The notes under the pieces: generated by a model
The model's database searches: none
Told to the model about the DNA's origin: nothing
Seen by the model: the letters and a program-made list of their open reading frames with translations, nothing else
Made by a program: the position numbers and the translations under genes
DNA from: RFPW01 sp040401595
GTDB lineage: Bacteria; Pseudomonadota; Gammaproteobacteria; Burkholderiales; Burkholderiaceae_E
Length of the DNA stretch: 15,562 nt
Direction: 5' to 3'
NCBI GenBank assembly: GCA_040401595.1
Contig: JBBAOE010000042.1
Span: 1 to 15,562, forward strand
In this document: piece after piece, positions 12,001 through 15,362 of the stretch
Layout of the letters: the number at the start of each line of letters is the position of its first letter
How positions within the stretch are numbered: the first letter of the stretch is position 1

Positions 12001-12762
12001 ATCCATCAGCCGCCGCTCTGACGACAGGGTCATGATCACGCGACCGTCCCGAGCCGCGATTAGGCCGTGGTTTTCGATCAACTGGTCAACCAGTGCCGGA
12101 TTTACCTGCACGGAGACAAGGTTGTTGCCCGTAACGTCGAGCGTGATTTGTTGCCCGCCAGCCAAGGCGACGGAGCCCATCTGGGAGAAAATGATGCCCT
12201 CGTTGCGAACCGTCGTGGCGAGTAACGCCGCGTAGCCGTTTACGACAATTTCGCCTTGATTGACGACCGCGCCCTTGAGGCCATTGTTTTTGAAGTTGTA
12301 GCGGCCAGCCTGAAAATCTTCGTCGGAGAGCGATAGCGTGCTTGCAACAATACCGGCGGCATTGACCCGGCTACCCACACCGAACACGATGCCGTGGGGG
12401 TTAAGTAGAAAAATTTGGCCGTTCGATGTCAGCGAGCCAAAAATTTTACTCACGTCGTCGCCGGTGACCCTGTTGAGCGTGATCGATGCGCTGTCTGGCA
12501 CCACATAGTTGACGCTCGCACCCGAGGCTATGTTGAATGTCTTCCAGTTGATGACCGCCTTCTTGGTCGACTGGCTGATCACCATGTTCGAACCTGTCTG
12601 CGAGACCGAGGCGTCGCCCGCGGCAACAGACGCACCCGTCGGCAGCTCTTCGGCGTTGGCTGGGCAGCCCAAGACCAGTGTGAGCGCACTGCCGGCGAAG
12701 AAAAGTCGCCTCAGCCTCGAGGGAGCGGCTCGCTTTAGGTTAAGTGTGGAGGATATTTGCAA
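1..12762 (-). CDS. Giant TpsA-type filamentous haemagglutinin-like adhesin (5' part, open at left edge)
   Basis: Secreted exoprotein of a two-partner secretion pair, expected to form a long surface fibre for adhesion, aggregation or competition; the target is unknown. The frame is open from 12762 to base 1 (4254 codons, no stop seen) and continues outside the window. The start is a TTG at 12762-12760, with GAGG eight bases upstream; no in-frame ATG lies between the tpsB stop and the signal peptide. Residues 1-37 form a signal peptide ending in ANA. The TPS secretion domain follows (LPTG at about 40, NPHG at 121-124, then beta-helix strands to about 310). An LLLDPYNLTI segment near residue 473 is typical of the family. 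The remainder is Gly/Ser/Thr/Ala/Val-rich repeats with only two Cys in the mature part (1627, 1632). The gene follows tpsB by 17 bases. Family assignment is firm; length, C-terminus and ligand are unknown. Confidence 0.95.
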   Translation of the reverse strand, partial: MQISSTLNLKRAAPSRLRRLFFAGSALTLVLGCPANAEELPTGASVAAGDASVSQTGSNMVISQSTKKAVINWKTFNIASGASVNYVVPDSASITLNRVTGDDVSKIFGSLTSNGQIFLLNPHGIVFGVGSRVNAAGIVASTLSLSDEDFQAGRYNFKNNGLKGAVVNQGEIVVNGYAALLATTVRNEGIIFSQMGSVALAGGQQITLDVTGNNLVSVQVNPALVDQLIENHGLIAARDGRVIMTLSSERRLMDGAVASNVQQAQAIVDAGDGVTSRIVVGERRLTDGAVASNVQQAQAIFDGGDGVTSRIVAGGKIEGGSIAIEGGVTGRVEATGTISSQNLSGIGGKIAITGGDVFVGGGASVDASGSAGGGAVDIGGGFQGASPDLLNARTTTIEAGASIKADALTAGDGGNVVIWSDETTQFAGGISARGGAGAGDGGFVEVSGKQLLDFTGSVDLRAAAGKTGTLLLDPYNLTIQASGSDTGVTGTNASATGSILTVSTISNLLGTSNVVVTTGSTGGEDGNITVASDISWVSSNDLTLRAANNVTINANILALSGGLTLEAGRTADGASATSSGTVSLNAANNIRLLSKGLTVSAVSGIALSGYVESKTLATLTTSAAASNVDASNASNIFSAGVTATSGGTGSINLKGTGNTELKAISAGTGGATIEVAGSVTSSSTFTSLGAASIASSTGSDGNIDLTGAFSVAGNVTLSADKPGSIRINNITRDTVFNTVTGGGAITLTSAANAITLGVSAQAITGQGGDAGQASGLVTISATAVTIATSIVTQGGNVSITSTSGAVTASTGANITTTAIVNTGTTSGSVTVAGAGGVTLNNVTTTGAANDVADGSNAATVNISSTGGNVSVGAITTSGGQPQRDDTPGAGGTGLDNGGNSASITLTTTGTNRTILRGNLTAIGGEFSGTSVAAQGLGGNITANGKVTLSDHITIDTGATTGYIFLLGTVDSETSSALKALTLRAGAGSVRLGGTVGQTAALYSLDVTSAFTTDIFASLKTDGSTNISGKTTGVRIATSSKLNIGNATTQADNTAVVIDTSGGNGVFTLNDSVFTTIATELRAPVTFTRGTGQVYLNSTLFSTAGEYNNLTFNTASGSGGAVTVVSTIGGGTLSNTTALGDISLSSVSNLSFAGSISAKSLVSLGGTGSMTLSTNSGAVQFYSGASGYQLSSSSGSALSVNMNVTLTESGAPVSVSATGATTQLTISGTTTTAAGAVTISTKGLLQATQNNSSILTTGGAITLTGLGGIDNQSRSSTSVYNAGSGKIRMFGGGNTITQYALVSTTNADTNGTPAILITDASAVNLSTVNINDGTLGLGTLQVGIVVSDTAVAPAQSVGAGGSLTLLHSGLRLRTAQALKLKFAGNETSNSFVITGTDASGNVQSETVSGTSATSVTSTKSYKTITSVVATNATAANVSVGLAASDTISGGLSQVDVFDQTDKIDIANLTVSSASSISITSSVNKIDTLGNFDVGSSLTVKAVGHTAGMALTGNVTATSVDIATGNGALILGNFNITATAGDVTLTGLGITQSSASAVTASDQVFLYGYDYNNGYNRGDMDLKGNIVAGNTSTNSVMVHGFKNAILGNITAGTLASRGGLVIGDDNYYCVSNSCDYFTWFTGAISQNVGTTIKAGQLYTRARDASAGSGTINLTNATNEFKVINRILHYGPVSIFDADTEGNALQINSHISEGSNQHAIKVETLGNLTVDGIQIHGYGVVLAGKSITSSADIWSGVGDLILRPNGGSVTLSGTQRSNSSAQSFYIQNASDVQLGYIENNFAKLQFGEDAVTASVSASQSVTAQGGAVTINGSAAASSVATSSRGRRIVITSAADDSARTFTVTGTDMFGRALTETITGANAAAASGSKYFATVTAVSAGAGGSSSVAVGWATESVTGNVTQQNDIDLTALTGKVGGSITLTRTNNSFSSVTGLTAGGAISLQTDNNLTISGAIASTTGAVTITNYHTQTVASTGSVTAAGNVSMTSSFGSMSIAGAVTSTTGTVFTKASSSLTVASTGTVTTSAASRDVTLQAAEGDINQTLSVQGSISAGGNAFVQSWGYLDNSGLGTVTATGAVTLESGKNQSTSTSTNYRTMNLGAAITAGGAITGTAYGALTLTGAMTSGGNISLTSGLYYSSSTAFGGQAMNVNGAVTSTATAGTITLNAGGAFSNNAAGVINASGAQGGVVITAGKGVSLAAASTTYDVTLSGNVTSGTGGIQFHASKAITQSGTSVLTSTGAVSGQSAAGSAGGSATAPAARASVTFNNNNNVASVGPFYVATGIAATPATFTFRNVAGLLLSGDIKTSDGAITLTAVNGALNLAGFGVSAGELATAGSNIVLSGRGITQSGGTISATGSLNGTTPSNGTNGGTILLTGNDGSAASAITLSGALATANTTSAAITIRGTTALTLPNVTTAGGFILGDNSFAITGNITQAQNSVIQAGSLNIGTATTAVGGSVVLANLNKIDTLNLSNVTNVDGTQYDLDINDTTGGLTIAGAQTSTGGIRIATAKSTGAVGTLVIGANNITASGDISLGGETISQSSGSSINADGSGASSMGGTITVSGGDGTNSITLGGTITTDSNSETAIVLRSAANATLNIVSAVAGGVSLGVSGGALSGAVTQSASTGIISAATIYGNAGSVTATNTRIDNLGAFTTTGALTITDSGGAGGAAAGLTFTGNVTAGAGSQIETTDGELRLVGTTVNAAGVDLVLKGIGVSQTSASKVFATTAQITAGAGSIDLSSTLNDFTGQVTLTASGAAASIGDINGLSLNSLTGKLAVTTSITAIAGTQLVLTPENLTTTSGNIYFQSKDGNLTTPGTLTTTTGNVTLIGNFVTGSNGTVQVNQTITTGSGAVTVSADKEVILSKSVLSTSGNMTISGATVTHSTGSLNDILYLRTGSAGSINVTASGTGGLVMGQYFYYEAGTGAINVTSGGTVDLSNMTSSGVLTVSAVGQVQQVGLGSSISVNALSVTTRNNGSISLANVSNNAAYVKLLSRNAADTAAGSGAISYYDTNGMSVSQIQSVGTVTLTSGGVIDTDAANVLGSGLVQATNLTVKTLSNTGAGVILTNASNDIGTLNVSVRNAADTAAAGSTATENTTTGAGGAVRVSDVNGFVVGSLQTDASAILSAGDAVTQTGAIIVSKLGLSGAGSFTLNLANAQSAPLNQISTFASSAAGAVVLTTNTALTIGTVNLTGITTGGAAITITSPSIDASSTTIDTRSASNVVTSGVVTLTTTGTGSAGNLAVGSIITTGAAASGNGQGGNAGNITLTASGSSLTVSGAISARAGAAAGSGAAGIDGTVKLIASAGQVLQANGSGTNAINAGGLLVDAVLAVTLLDTGNNISRLSARVSGTGEEFKFASSNAFAINGGTDANLGWTGLATSGGNITILATGAATALENITTRGGSLTAANLASFDASSANVSTAGDVNYAVGAYRSGGAISITTTGALTTGAVSAAGDAGSTSATGGAISLVAGGTLTSGALTSQGSGAAAGNISLQGALIRMAGDINAGLAVDNVAISGGTVSLTGPVVLTNDRAITTGIGAGSISFSNTVNSEGAARALSLTAGTGSVTFTSNVGASVALGSVTIVSAQDVTVTGNLRAASLTQQAGSGTTTIGGATTLTGALSFTGSALTVNGAINAGGVMTVGNTGQFTTAAAGDITANGGFAQTGAGANLLSGDISTTAANISFAKAVVVAGNLSMSSANGNINFAELVDGDGSAASLSLNSGSGNVSFAKKVGSVAPLGALSLTSSGLVTASNTIDAGSVVMNAGLLAPSGSLSLSGNVTTATGTQEYNAALNLAADITLAGTAVTTGGAVNGAGQFALTVSGNAVLGNAADASDKITGLKTLSVSGTTRINTSIVESSGNQTYTGAATLGNATTLSTTNNGTISFGSTIDGTKNLKISTGSGNISVAGAVGETPRLGDIELLSTGTITLGSTVKAASLLTNSNTVVRLQSLVRLGGNVDTTTTQVFNDAVVLTADNILLTGTDITLANAVNSDATATKRALTVTGSGVTTFGGAVGGTTALASLTVNGGGTTLLNAGAVTTSGAQSYADVVTVGASTILTGTDISFDQTIDGGVTAGGLTVTGSGATRFTGAIGSTKALASLTVDGGGTALFNGGAVRTSGAQTYADAVTLGVSTTLVTIDSNVGFTSTSTLNSAVGLVATPATLTITAGTGDVSFAGIVGGAAYTGSNTGALGAVTLVSATNVDINAAFTAASLTQQAGSGT
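202..669 (-). repeat. Two adhesin repeats of 78 residues
   Basis: Copy 1 is 669-436 and copy 2 is 435-202, an exact 234-base period. Both read LTVTGSG, a TxF block, ALASLTV, GGGT, GAV, TSGAQ and YAD in the same positions. The copies are diverged rather than near-identical. They sit near the left edge, so more units may follow outside the window. Confidence 0.8.
1855..1891 (-). repeat. Direct repeat within the adhesin, internal copy
   Basis: This is the partner of the repeat at 1-37, offset by 1854 bases (618 codons) and therefore in the same reading frame. It encodes the same AASLTQQAGSGT motif. Confidence 0.7.
3199..3714 (-). repeat. Two adhesin repeats of 86 residues marked by RNAADTAA
   Basis: Copies begin at 3714 and 3456, 258 bases apart. 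Each has RNAADTAA, a short Gly/Ser linker, a D-x-NG motif (DTNGMSVSQIQS or DVNGFVVGSLQT) and a following hydrophobic strand block. A more diverged relative (DINGLSLNSL) lies near 4370-4470. The spacing is a codon multiple and the repeats are in frame. Confidence 0.7.
4801..5690 (-). repeat. Two diverged adhesin repeat modules beginning with an ITQS/ISQS motif
   Basis: Copy 1 (about 5690-5365) runs RGITQSGGTISATG, GGTILLTGNDG, ITLSGAL, FILGDNSFAITG, ITQAQNSVIQAGSL. Copy 2 (about 5105-4801) runs GETISQSSGSSINADG, GGTITVSGGDG, ITLGGTI, VSLGVSGGALSG, VTQSASTGIISAATI. The order of motifs is the same, with many substitutions, and the starts are about 585 bases (195 residues) apart. Such units are common in large TpsA beta-helices. 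Confidence 0.65.
7036..7248 (-). other. Phage-structural-like module, copy B (adhesin residues 1839-1909)
   Basis: This copy reads RRIVITSAADDSARTFTVTG, TDMFGRALTETITG, SGSKYFATVTAV and ends SVAVGWA. It has the same order of motifs as copy A (TGTD, ETxxG, TKxY or SKYF, TxTSV, VxVG). The similarity to copy A seems to extend about 40 residues upstream, where both have a QSV.A.GG stretch. It could be an ordinary repeat unit of the adhesin or a module shared with phage proteins. Confidence 0.55.
7320..8110 (-). other. Low-GC, aromatic-rich segment of the adhesin with a Cys pair and an RGD
   Basis: Residues about 1552-1815. Hand counts give 43% GC for 7381-7440 and 38% for each of 7561-7620 and 7681-7740, against 72% at 5701-5760 and 77% at 10081-10140. 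The protein here is less repetitive and richer in Tyr, Phe, Trp, His and Asp than the rest. Examples are DYNNGYNRGD, GDDNYYCVSNSCDYFTWF and IQIHGYG. The segment lies between the two phage-like modules and keeps the frame. It may be a variable or transferred insert exposing a binding surface. Edges are approximate. Confidence 0.6.
8440..8649 (-). other. Phage-structural-like module, copy A (adhesin residues 1372-1441)
   Basis: The module reads LKLKFAGNETSNSFVITGTD, then SGNVQSETVSG, then TKSYKTITSV and ends in VSVGLA. Its plan (a strand pair ending in TGTD, then ETxxG, then TKxYxTxTSV, then VxVG) resembles short repeats known from phage tail and capsid proteins. It also matches a second copy about 1.4 kb further along this gene. 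The phage resemblance is recalled family knowledge, not a search result. Confidence 0.5.
11821..12018 (-). repeat. Tandem 99-base repeat (two units of 33 residues) in the adhesin
   Basis: Unit 1 is 12018-11920 and unit 2 is 11919-11821. Aligned by hand they match at 92 of 99 bases, and the encoded 33-residue units differ at four residues. Both contain DGAVASNVQQAQAI and GDGVTSRIV. The length is an exact codon multiple, so each unit adds one block to the beta-helix just after the secretion domain. The high identity points to a recent duplication compared with the other, more diverged repeats of this gene. Confidence 0.9.
11822..12651 (-). other. TPS secretion domain (haemagglutination activity type) and its beta-helix extension
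   Basis: Residues 38 to about 314 of the adhesin. The start of the mature protein, with LPTGASV, then SQTGSNMVISQSTKKAVINW, matches the conserved opening of TpsA secretion domains. NPHGIVFG at 121-128 is the family NPxG motif. Later strands (ASTLSLSDEDF, GRYNF, NGYAALLA, VRNEG, LIAARDGRV) follow the family order. The second classical motif, NPNL, was not seen. This domain is expected to bind the POTRA domains of the adjacent TpsB and to nucleate folding outside the cell. The far boundary is approximate. Confidence 0.85.
12652..12762 (-). other. Signal peptide of the giant adhesin
   Basis: Thirty-seven residues from the TTG start: a polar, Lys/Arg-bearing n-region with KR at 10-11 and RLRR at 16-19, a hydrophobic core from about residue 20 to 31, and an ANA cleavage site before EELPTG. 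The n-region is long but not the fully extended type of some large TPS proteins. Cys33 in VLGC resembles a lipobox. Cleavage by signal peptidase I after ANA is the more usual outcome for a TpsA, and that choice is inference. Confidence 0.8.
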
Positions 12763-12770
12763 TGTAATGA

Positions 12771-12774
12771 CCTC
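12771..12774 (-). promoter_or_regulatory. Ribosome binding site deciding the TTG start of the adhesin
   Basis: GAGG on the minus strand, separated by eight bases from the TTG at 12762-12760. It lies in the 17-base gap after the tpsB stop codon, so translation of the two genes may be coupled. No ATG is available in frame here. The first in-frame ATG (GSNMVIS) would remove the signal peptide and part of the TPS domain. Confidence 0.65.
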
Positions 12775-12779
12775 TAACT

Positions 12780-14375
12780 TTAAAAGCTCAGCCGGGCGCT
12801 GATCCACGTTTTTACAGAGTTATCGAATGCGTCCGGCGCGCTGATTGGCCGCCCCACGGAGGCGTCGATAGTCAGCCCCGCGATCGGCCGCCAAGACGCG
12901 CCCAATCCCACACCGCGCAGGCTGGTCGGGCGATTGGCGGGCGCGCCGTAAACTTTGCCAAAGTCATAAAAGACAGACGCACTGAGCGCGGGCGCGAAGC
13001 TGTGCTCAAAAGTCGCGCGCCCATTTACGCCAGAGCGGCCGGAGACATCTTCATCGTTGGTAAATGCGGCGACCCCGTTCGTCCCGTTGATCATGAACAA
13101 CTGCGACGGGTCCAGACTTTCCGACGCCACCTGCCCAGTTACCCGAAAAATAATCGCGTCTCTTTTGGTGAAGTTTTGGCGGCGGTTTATGTACCCCAAC
13201 ACCCGAACGTGGCTGCGCTGCTCGGCCGTACGCCCCGCGAGGACGTTAATACCGAACGCCGAATTGCCGCCCGCCAGCAGATTGTCGGCGGCCGTCACGT
13301 CGATTGACGCGGAGCCATAAATCAGTGACCGCTTGGTCGTCAAAGTCACCACGCTATCCGAAAATGTCCTGTAGCCACCCTCAAAGCTCAGCGTCACTAC
13401 GTGATCAAACTGGAGCACGGCGGGGTAACGCAATCCGAAAATTGCGGCCGCGCTGTGGCCCTTCAGCTTGATGGGCGTATTCAGTAGACTGTATCGGAGC
13501 CCCGACAGCGCCAGGCTTGCCGAAAGCCCGTCACTTCCAATTGGCAGGCTGTACTCGGTGCGGCCATATTGGACGCCCCGCGAGGCCAGGGCCGTCAGCG
13601 TAAGTTCGTCCCCGAACATCGCGACTGGATAGGCGCTGCCACTGAGTATTACACGCTCCTGACCCGCGCGCGAGGATCCCGCGCGGTCAATCAAGACGCT
13701 CACAGACTGCGTGGGGTCAAAGTCGGGTACGACCACAACCGACGACGTGCCGTCGGACGATCCTGCGCGCAGCACCGCCTTGTAATCGGTCCCAGGCAAT
13801 TGATTTAGAAGCAGCGTTCCGCGCTCAATGCGGCGCAAGTTGAGATTGTCGCCAGATTTCAAACCGGCGCGCACGAAGTCTTGTATGCGTTCACTGTCGG
13901 CGCCACCGGCCGAGCCGTCAATTTCGACTTGATCGAGGCGGCTCTCGACAATTTGAATGCGCACAACGCCGCCGGCGACATCCTGCTCGGGCACCACGAC
14001 CCGCGCGACATAGTTCTGATCCTGATAGTATTTGCCGACTAAGTCGGCGGCGTATTGGAGCTCCGCCAAAGTCAGCCCCTGGCCCACGAAACGTTGCACA
14101 ACCGGCGCGAGGGTGTCTGCCTTGAAAAGGCTGTTGCCGTCGAACGAGAAGCCCGCGACGAGGATGGTCGGGCCCTGCGCCTCAGTCGGCTCGACGACGG
14201 TAACTTCTGGGCGCACCTTTACGGACTGCTGGGGGACCGCCTGCGGCTCTGTCTGTCGCAGTATTAGGGCGCCGGCATTGTCGGGCTGGGACTGCGCCTG
14301 CGCCGCGGACACGCTAGCCAAGGCGAGCAAAAGCGCGACCGACGTGGCAGTGATGTCTCTTGCAACTCTATTCAT
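12780..14375 (-). CDS. TpsB outer-membrane transporter of the ShlB/FhaC/HecB family
   Basis: An Omp85-superfamily barrel that secretes the adjacent exoprotein across the outer membrane. It has 531 residues, usual for the family. Residues 1-27 form a signal peptide ending in AQA. Residues 28-68 are a Gln/Pro-rich stretch that could hold the plug helix and linker. The first POTRA domain spans about 70-148 (ILVAGFSFDGNSLF ... YYQDQNYVARVVVPEQD ... VRIQIVES) and the second about 149-222. A beta-barrel fills the rest and ends in Phe531. The FxDxG-type motif is present (FYDFGKV, Asp471). The loop-6 motif, normally VRGY or VRAY, reads VAAF at 435-438, so the conserved Arg is absent. The ATG has GAGGGG six bases upstream. 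It lies 47 bases after sapC and 17 before tpsA. Function as the tpsA partner is inferred from adjacency. Confidence 0.95.
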   Translation of the reverse strand: MNRVARDITATSVALLLALASVSAAQAQSQPDNAGALILRQTEPQAVPQQSVKVRPEVTVVEPTEAQGPTILVAGFSFDGNSLFKADTLAPVVQRFVGQGLTLAELQYAADLVGKYYQDQNYVARVVVPEQDVAGGVVRIQIVESRLDQVEIDGSAGGADSERIQDFVRAGLKSGDNLNLRRIERGTLLLNQLPGTDYKAVLRAGSSDGTSSVVVVPDFDPTQSVSVLIDRAGSSRAGQERVILSGSAYPVAMFGDELTLTALASRGVQYGRTEYSLPIGSDGLSASLALSGLRYSLLNTPIKLKGHSAAAIFGLRYPAVLQFDHVVTLSFEGGYRTFSDSVVTLTTKRSLIYGSASIDVTAADNLLAGGNSAFGINVLAGRTAEQRSHVRVLGYINRRQNFTKRDAIIFRVTGQVASESLDPSQLFMINGTNGVAAFTNDEDVSGRSGVNGRATFEHSFAPALSASVFYDFGKVYGAPANRPTSLRGVGLGASWRPIAGLTIDASVGRPISAPDAFDNSVKTWISARLSF

Positions 14376-14381
14376 TGGCGG

Positions 14382-14387
14382 CCCCTC
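14382..14387 (-). promoter_or_regulatory. Ribosome binding site of the TpsB gene
   Basis: GAGGGG on the minus strand, six bases before the ATG at 14375. It is a strong, well-spaced site and supports this start. It lies in the 47-base gap after sapC, where no clear terminator or promoter was seen. Confidence 0.7.
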
Positions 14388-14422
14388 GGCGCAAATTTCT
14401 TATAGATTTGACGCACGCGTCG

Positions 14423-15169
14423 TCACGCCGCCCTGGATTGCAGGGTGTAGATGTCGGAAACCACGCCCAGCGAGGCTTGGTGGAGGTGAATTAGACGCAG
14501 GGCGCCGTTCTTTTGGAGTGTGGCCAGCGCCTTGGCTGAGAGCGCGTTTAACTTTTCGTCCGTCACCATCTTAAAGCCGCGGTAGGTAGACGGCGGCGCG
14601 TCGCCGTCCGGCTGAATGGTGAACTCTCCCTCGGTGAGTAAGTCATGCTCCACCAGCAGGTCGACGAATGCCGTGGTCTGCAGCGCGGCGATTTCAAACT
14701 GCTCGCAGAAGTTCAAGATAGACTTGCAGCGCTCCGATGGCTCGGTGCCGTCGAACAGGGGCTCGCCGTCATCGAACGCACCGACGAGATCTGACGTGGG
14801 GTCTAGGCACAGCGAGAGGGTGTCCTCGCCGGGCTGTAGGCGGGCCAACAGGAACGGGTAGCGCCGCGCGTAGGCTGGGACATACATTTCCGAGTTAAAC
14901 GCGCCGTCGTCAGCCACATATACATTGGCCCCCTCATTGAGCCCCATCAGCGCCAGTGGCACCGGCGTGTCGGCAGATGAGAATATAATCGGGAAGAAGC
15001 GCTGGGCCTTTATGAATTCCTCAGTTGTAAGTGGAACGGCGTGCTGGTTCGCCATCCACGAGGCCTTGTCCGTCGTCTTGGTCCGCCACGCCTGATGCGC
15101 GCCCGAATTTAGGGGCGTCAGCTCATTGTAAAATAGAGGTAAAATCTGTTTATCTTGCGCGGCGCTCAT
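14423..15169 (-). CDS. SapC-family protein
   Basis: A 248-residue protein matching the SapC family, named from the S-layer locus of Campylobacter fetus. The biochemical role is not established. Family-like features are the opening ILPLFYNELTPLN, then HAVPLTTEEFIKAQRFFPI, PLALMGLNEGANVYV, the central YVPAYARRYPFLLA, LCLDP, and the closing GALRLIHLHQASLGVVSDI. There is no signal peptide or membrane segment, so the product is probably cytoplasmic. The start chosen is the ATG at 15169, with AGGGA seven bases upstream. A TTG at 15220 would add 17 residues but lacks a clear ribosome site. The gene is followed at 47 bases by tpsB, suggesting an operon. In other proteobacteria SapC-family genes are often near TonB receptors or halogenase-like genes, so this setting is less usual. 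A role in making or exporting the surface protein is inference. Confidence 0.85.
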   Translation of the reverse strand: MSAAQDKQILPLFYNELTPLNSGAHQAWRTKTTDKASWMANQHAVPLTTEEFIKAQRFFPIIFSSADTPVPLALMGLNEGANVYVADDGAFNSEMYVPAYARRYPFLLARLQPGEDTLSLCLDPTSDLVGAFDDGEPLFDGTEPSERCKSILNFCEQFEIAALQTTAFVDLLVEHDLLTEGEFTIQPDGDAPPSTYRGFKMVTDEKLNALSAKALATLQKNGALRLIHLHQASLGVVSDIYTLQSRAA

Positions 15170-15176
15170 GTCAAAA

Positions 15177-15181
15177 TCCCT
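15177..15181 (-). promoter_or_regulatory. Ribosome binding site of the SapC-family gene
   Basis: AGGGA on the minus strand, seven bases before the ATG at 15169. It favours this ATG over the upstream in-frame TTG at 15220. Confidence 0.6.
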
Positions 15182-15273
15182 GGATATGAATTGAGTAAAA
15201 TTATTTCTTTGCTGCGACAAAAAATCTTATGGCAGCTGTCATGCCAAAACATATTCACACATATTAGTCAATT

Positions 15274-15301
15274 CTTTTAGCTGTTGGGCAATATTTGACA
15301 A
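15274..15301 (-). promoter_or_regulatory. Weak sigma70-like promoter candidate for sapC-tpsB-tpsA
   Basis: On the minus strand TTGTCA (15301-15296) is followed after 16 bases by TAAAAG (15279-15274), about 105 bases before the sapC start. The -35 box matches the consensus at five of six bases and the -10 box at four of six. The whole gap is AT-rich, so such matches can arise by chance. Confidence 0.2.
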
Positions 15302-15346
15302 CCCATAATGATTTATATGTTGCAAAAATGTCATCCAATATGCTTT

Positions 15347-15362
15347 GAAAAACCAATTTTTC
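15347..15362 (-). terminator. Weak AT-rich hairpin at the end of the upstream partial gene
   Basis: GAAAAA and TTTTTC flank a four-base loop, giving a six-bp, mostly A-T stem that overlaps the last base of the partial gene's stop codon. The stem ends in a short T run, but it is weak and lacks a GC-rich core. It may be a poor terminator or simply AT-rich sequence. Confidence 0.2.

Larger units (their letters stand above)
15170..15361. other. AT-rich intergenic gap upstream of sapC
   Basis: About 190 bases, clearly richer in A and T than the genes on either side. It holds the sapC ribosome site, a weak promoter candidate, and a small inverted repeat (TGGCA ... TGCCA, 15230-15246) that could be a regulator site. 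No open frame with coding character, tRNA or small-RNA structure was recognised. It is the best place for the promoter of the secretion operon. Confidence 0.6.

Noticed and set aside
11821..12018. CRISPR-like array from regular repeats
   Set aside because: The repeats are contiguous, protein-coding and in frame, with no spacers.
1..12762. Adhesin as a pseudogene or several fragments
   Set aside because: No in-frame stop was found in any triplet from 12762 to 1 and the repeat register is continuous.
13002..14574. Plus-strand open frames antisense to tpsB
   Set aside because: These overlap the clearly recognisable TpsB on the minus strand and show no domain.
15170..15220. Upstream TTG start for the SapC-family gene (17 extra residues)
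   Set aside because: The extra residues are not family-like and the ATG at 15169 has the better ribosome site.
15295..15300. Plus-strand TTGACA as a promoter -35 box
   Set aside because: No good -10 box at 16-18 bases and no plus-strand gene follows.
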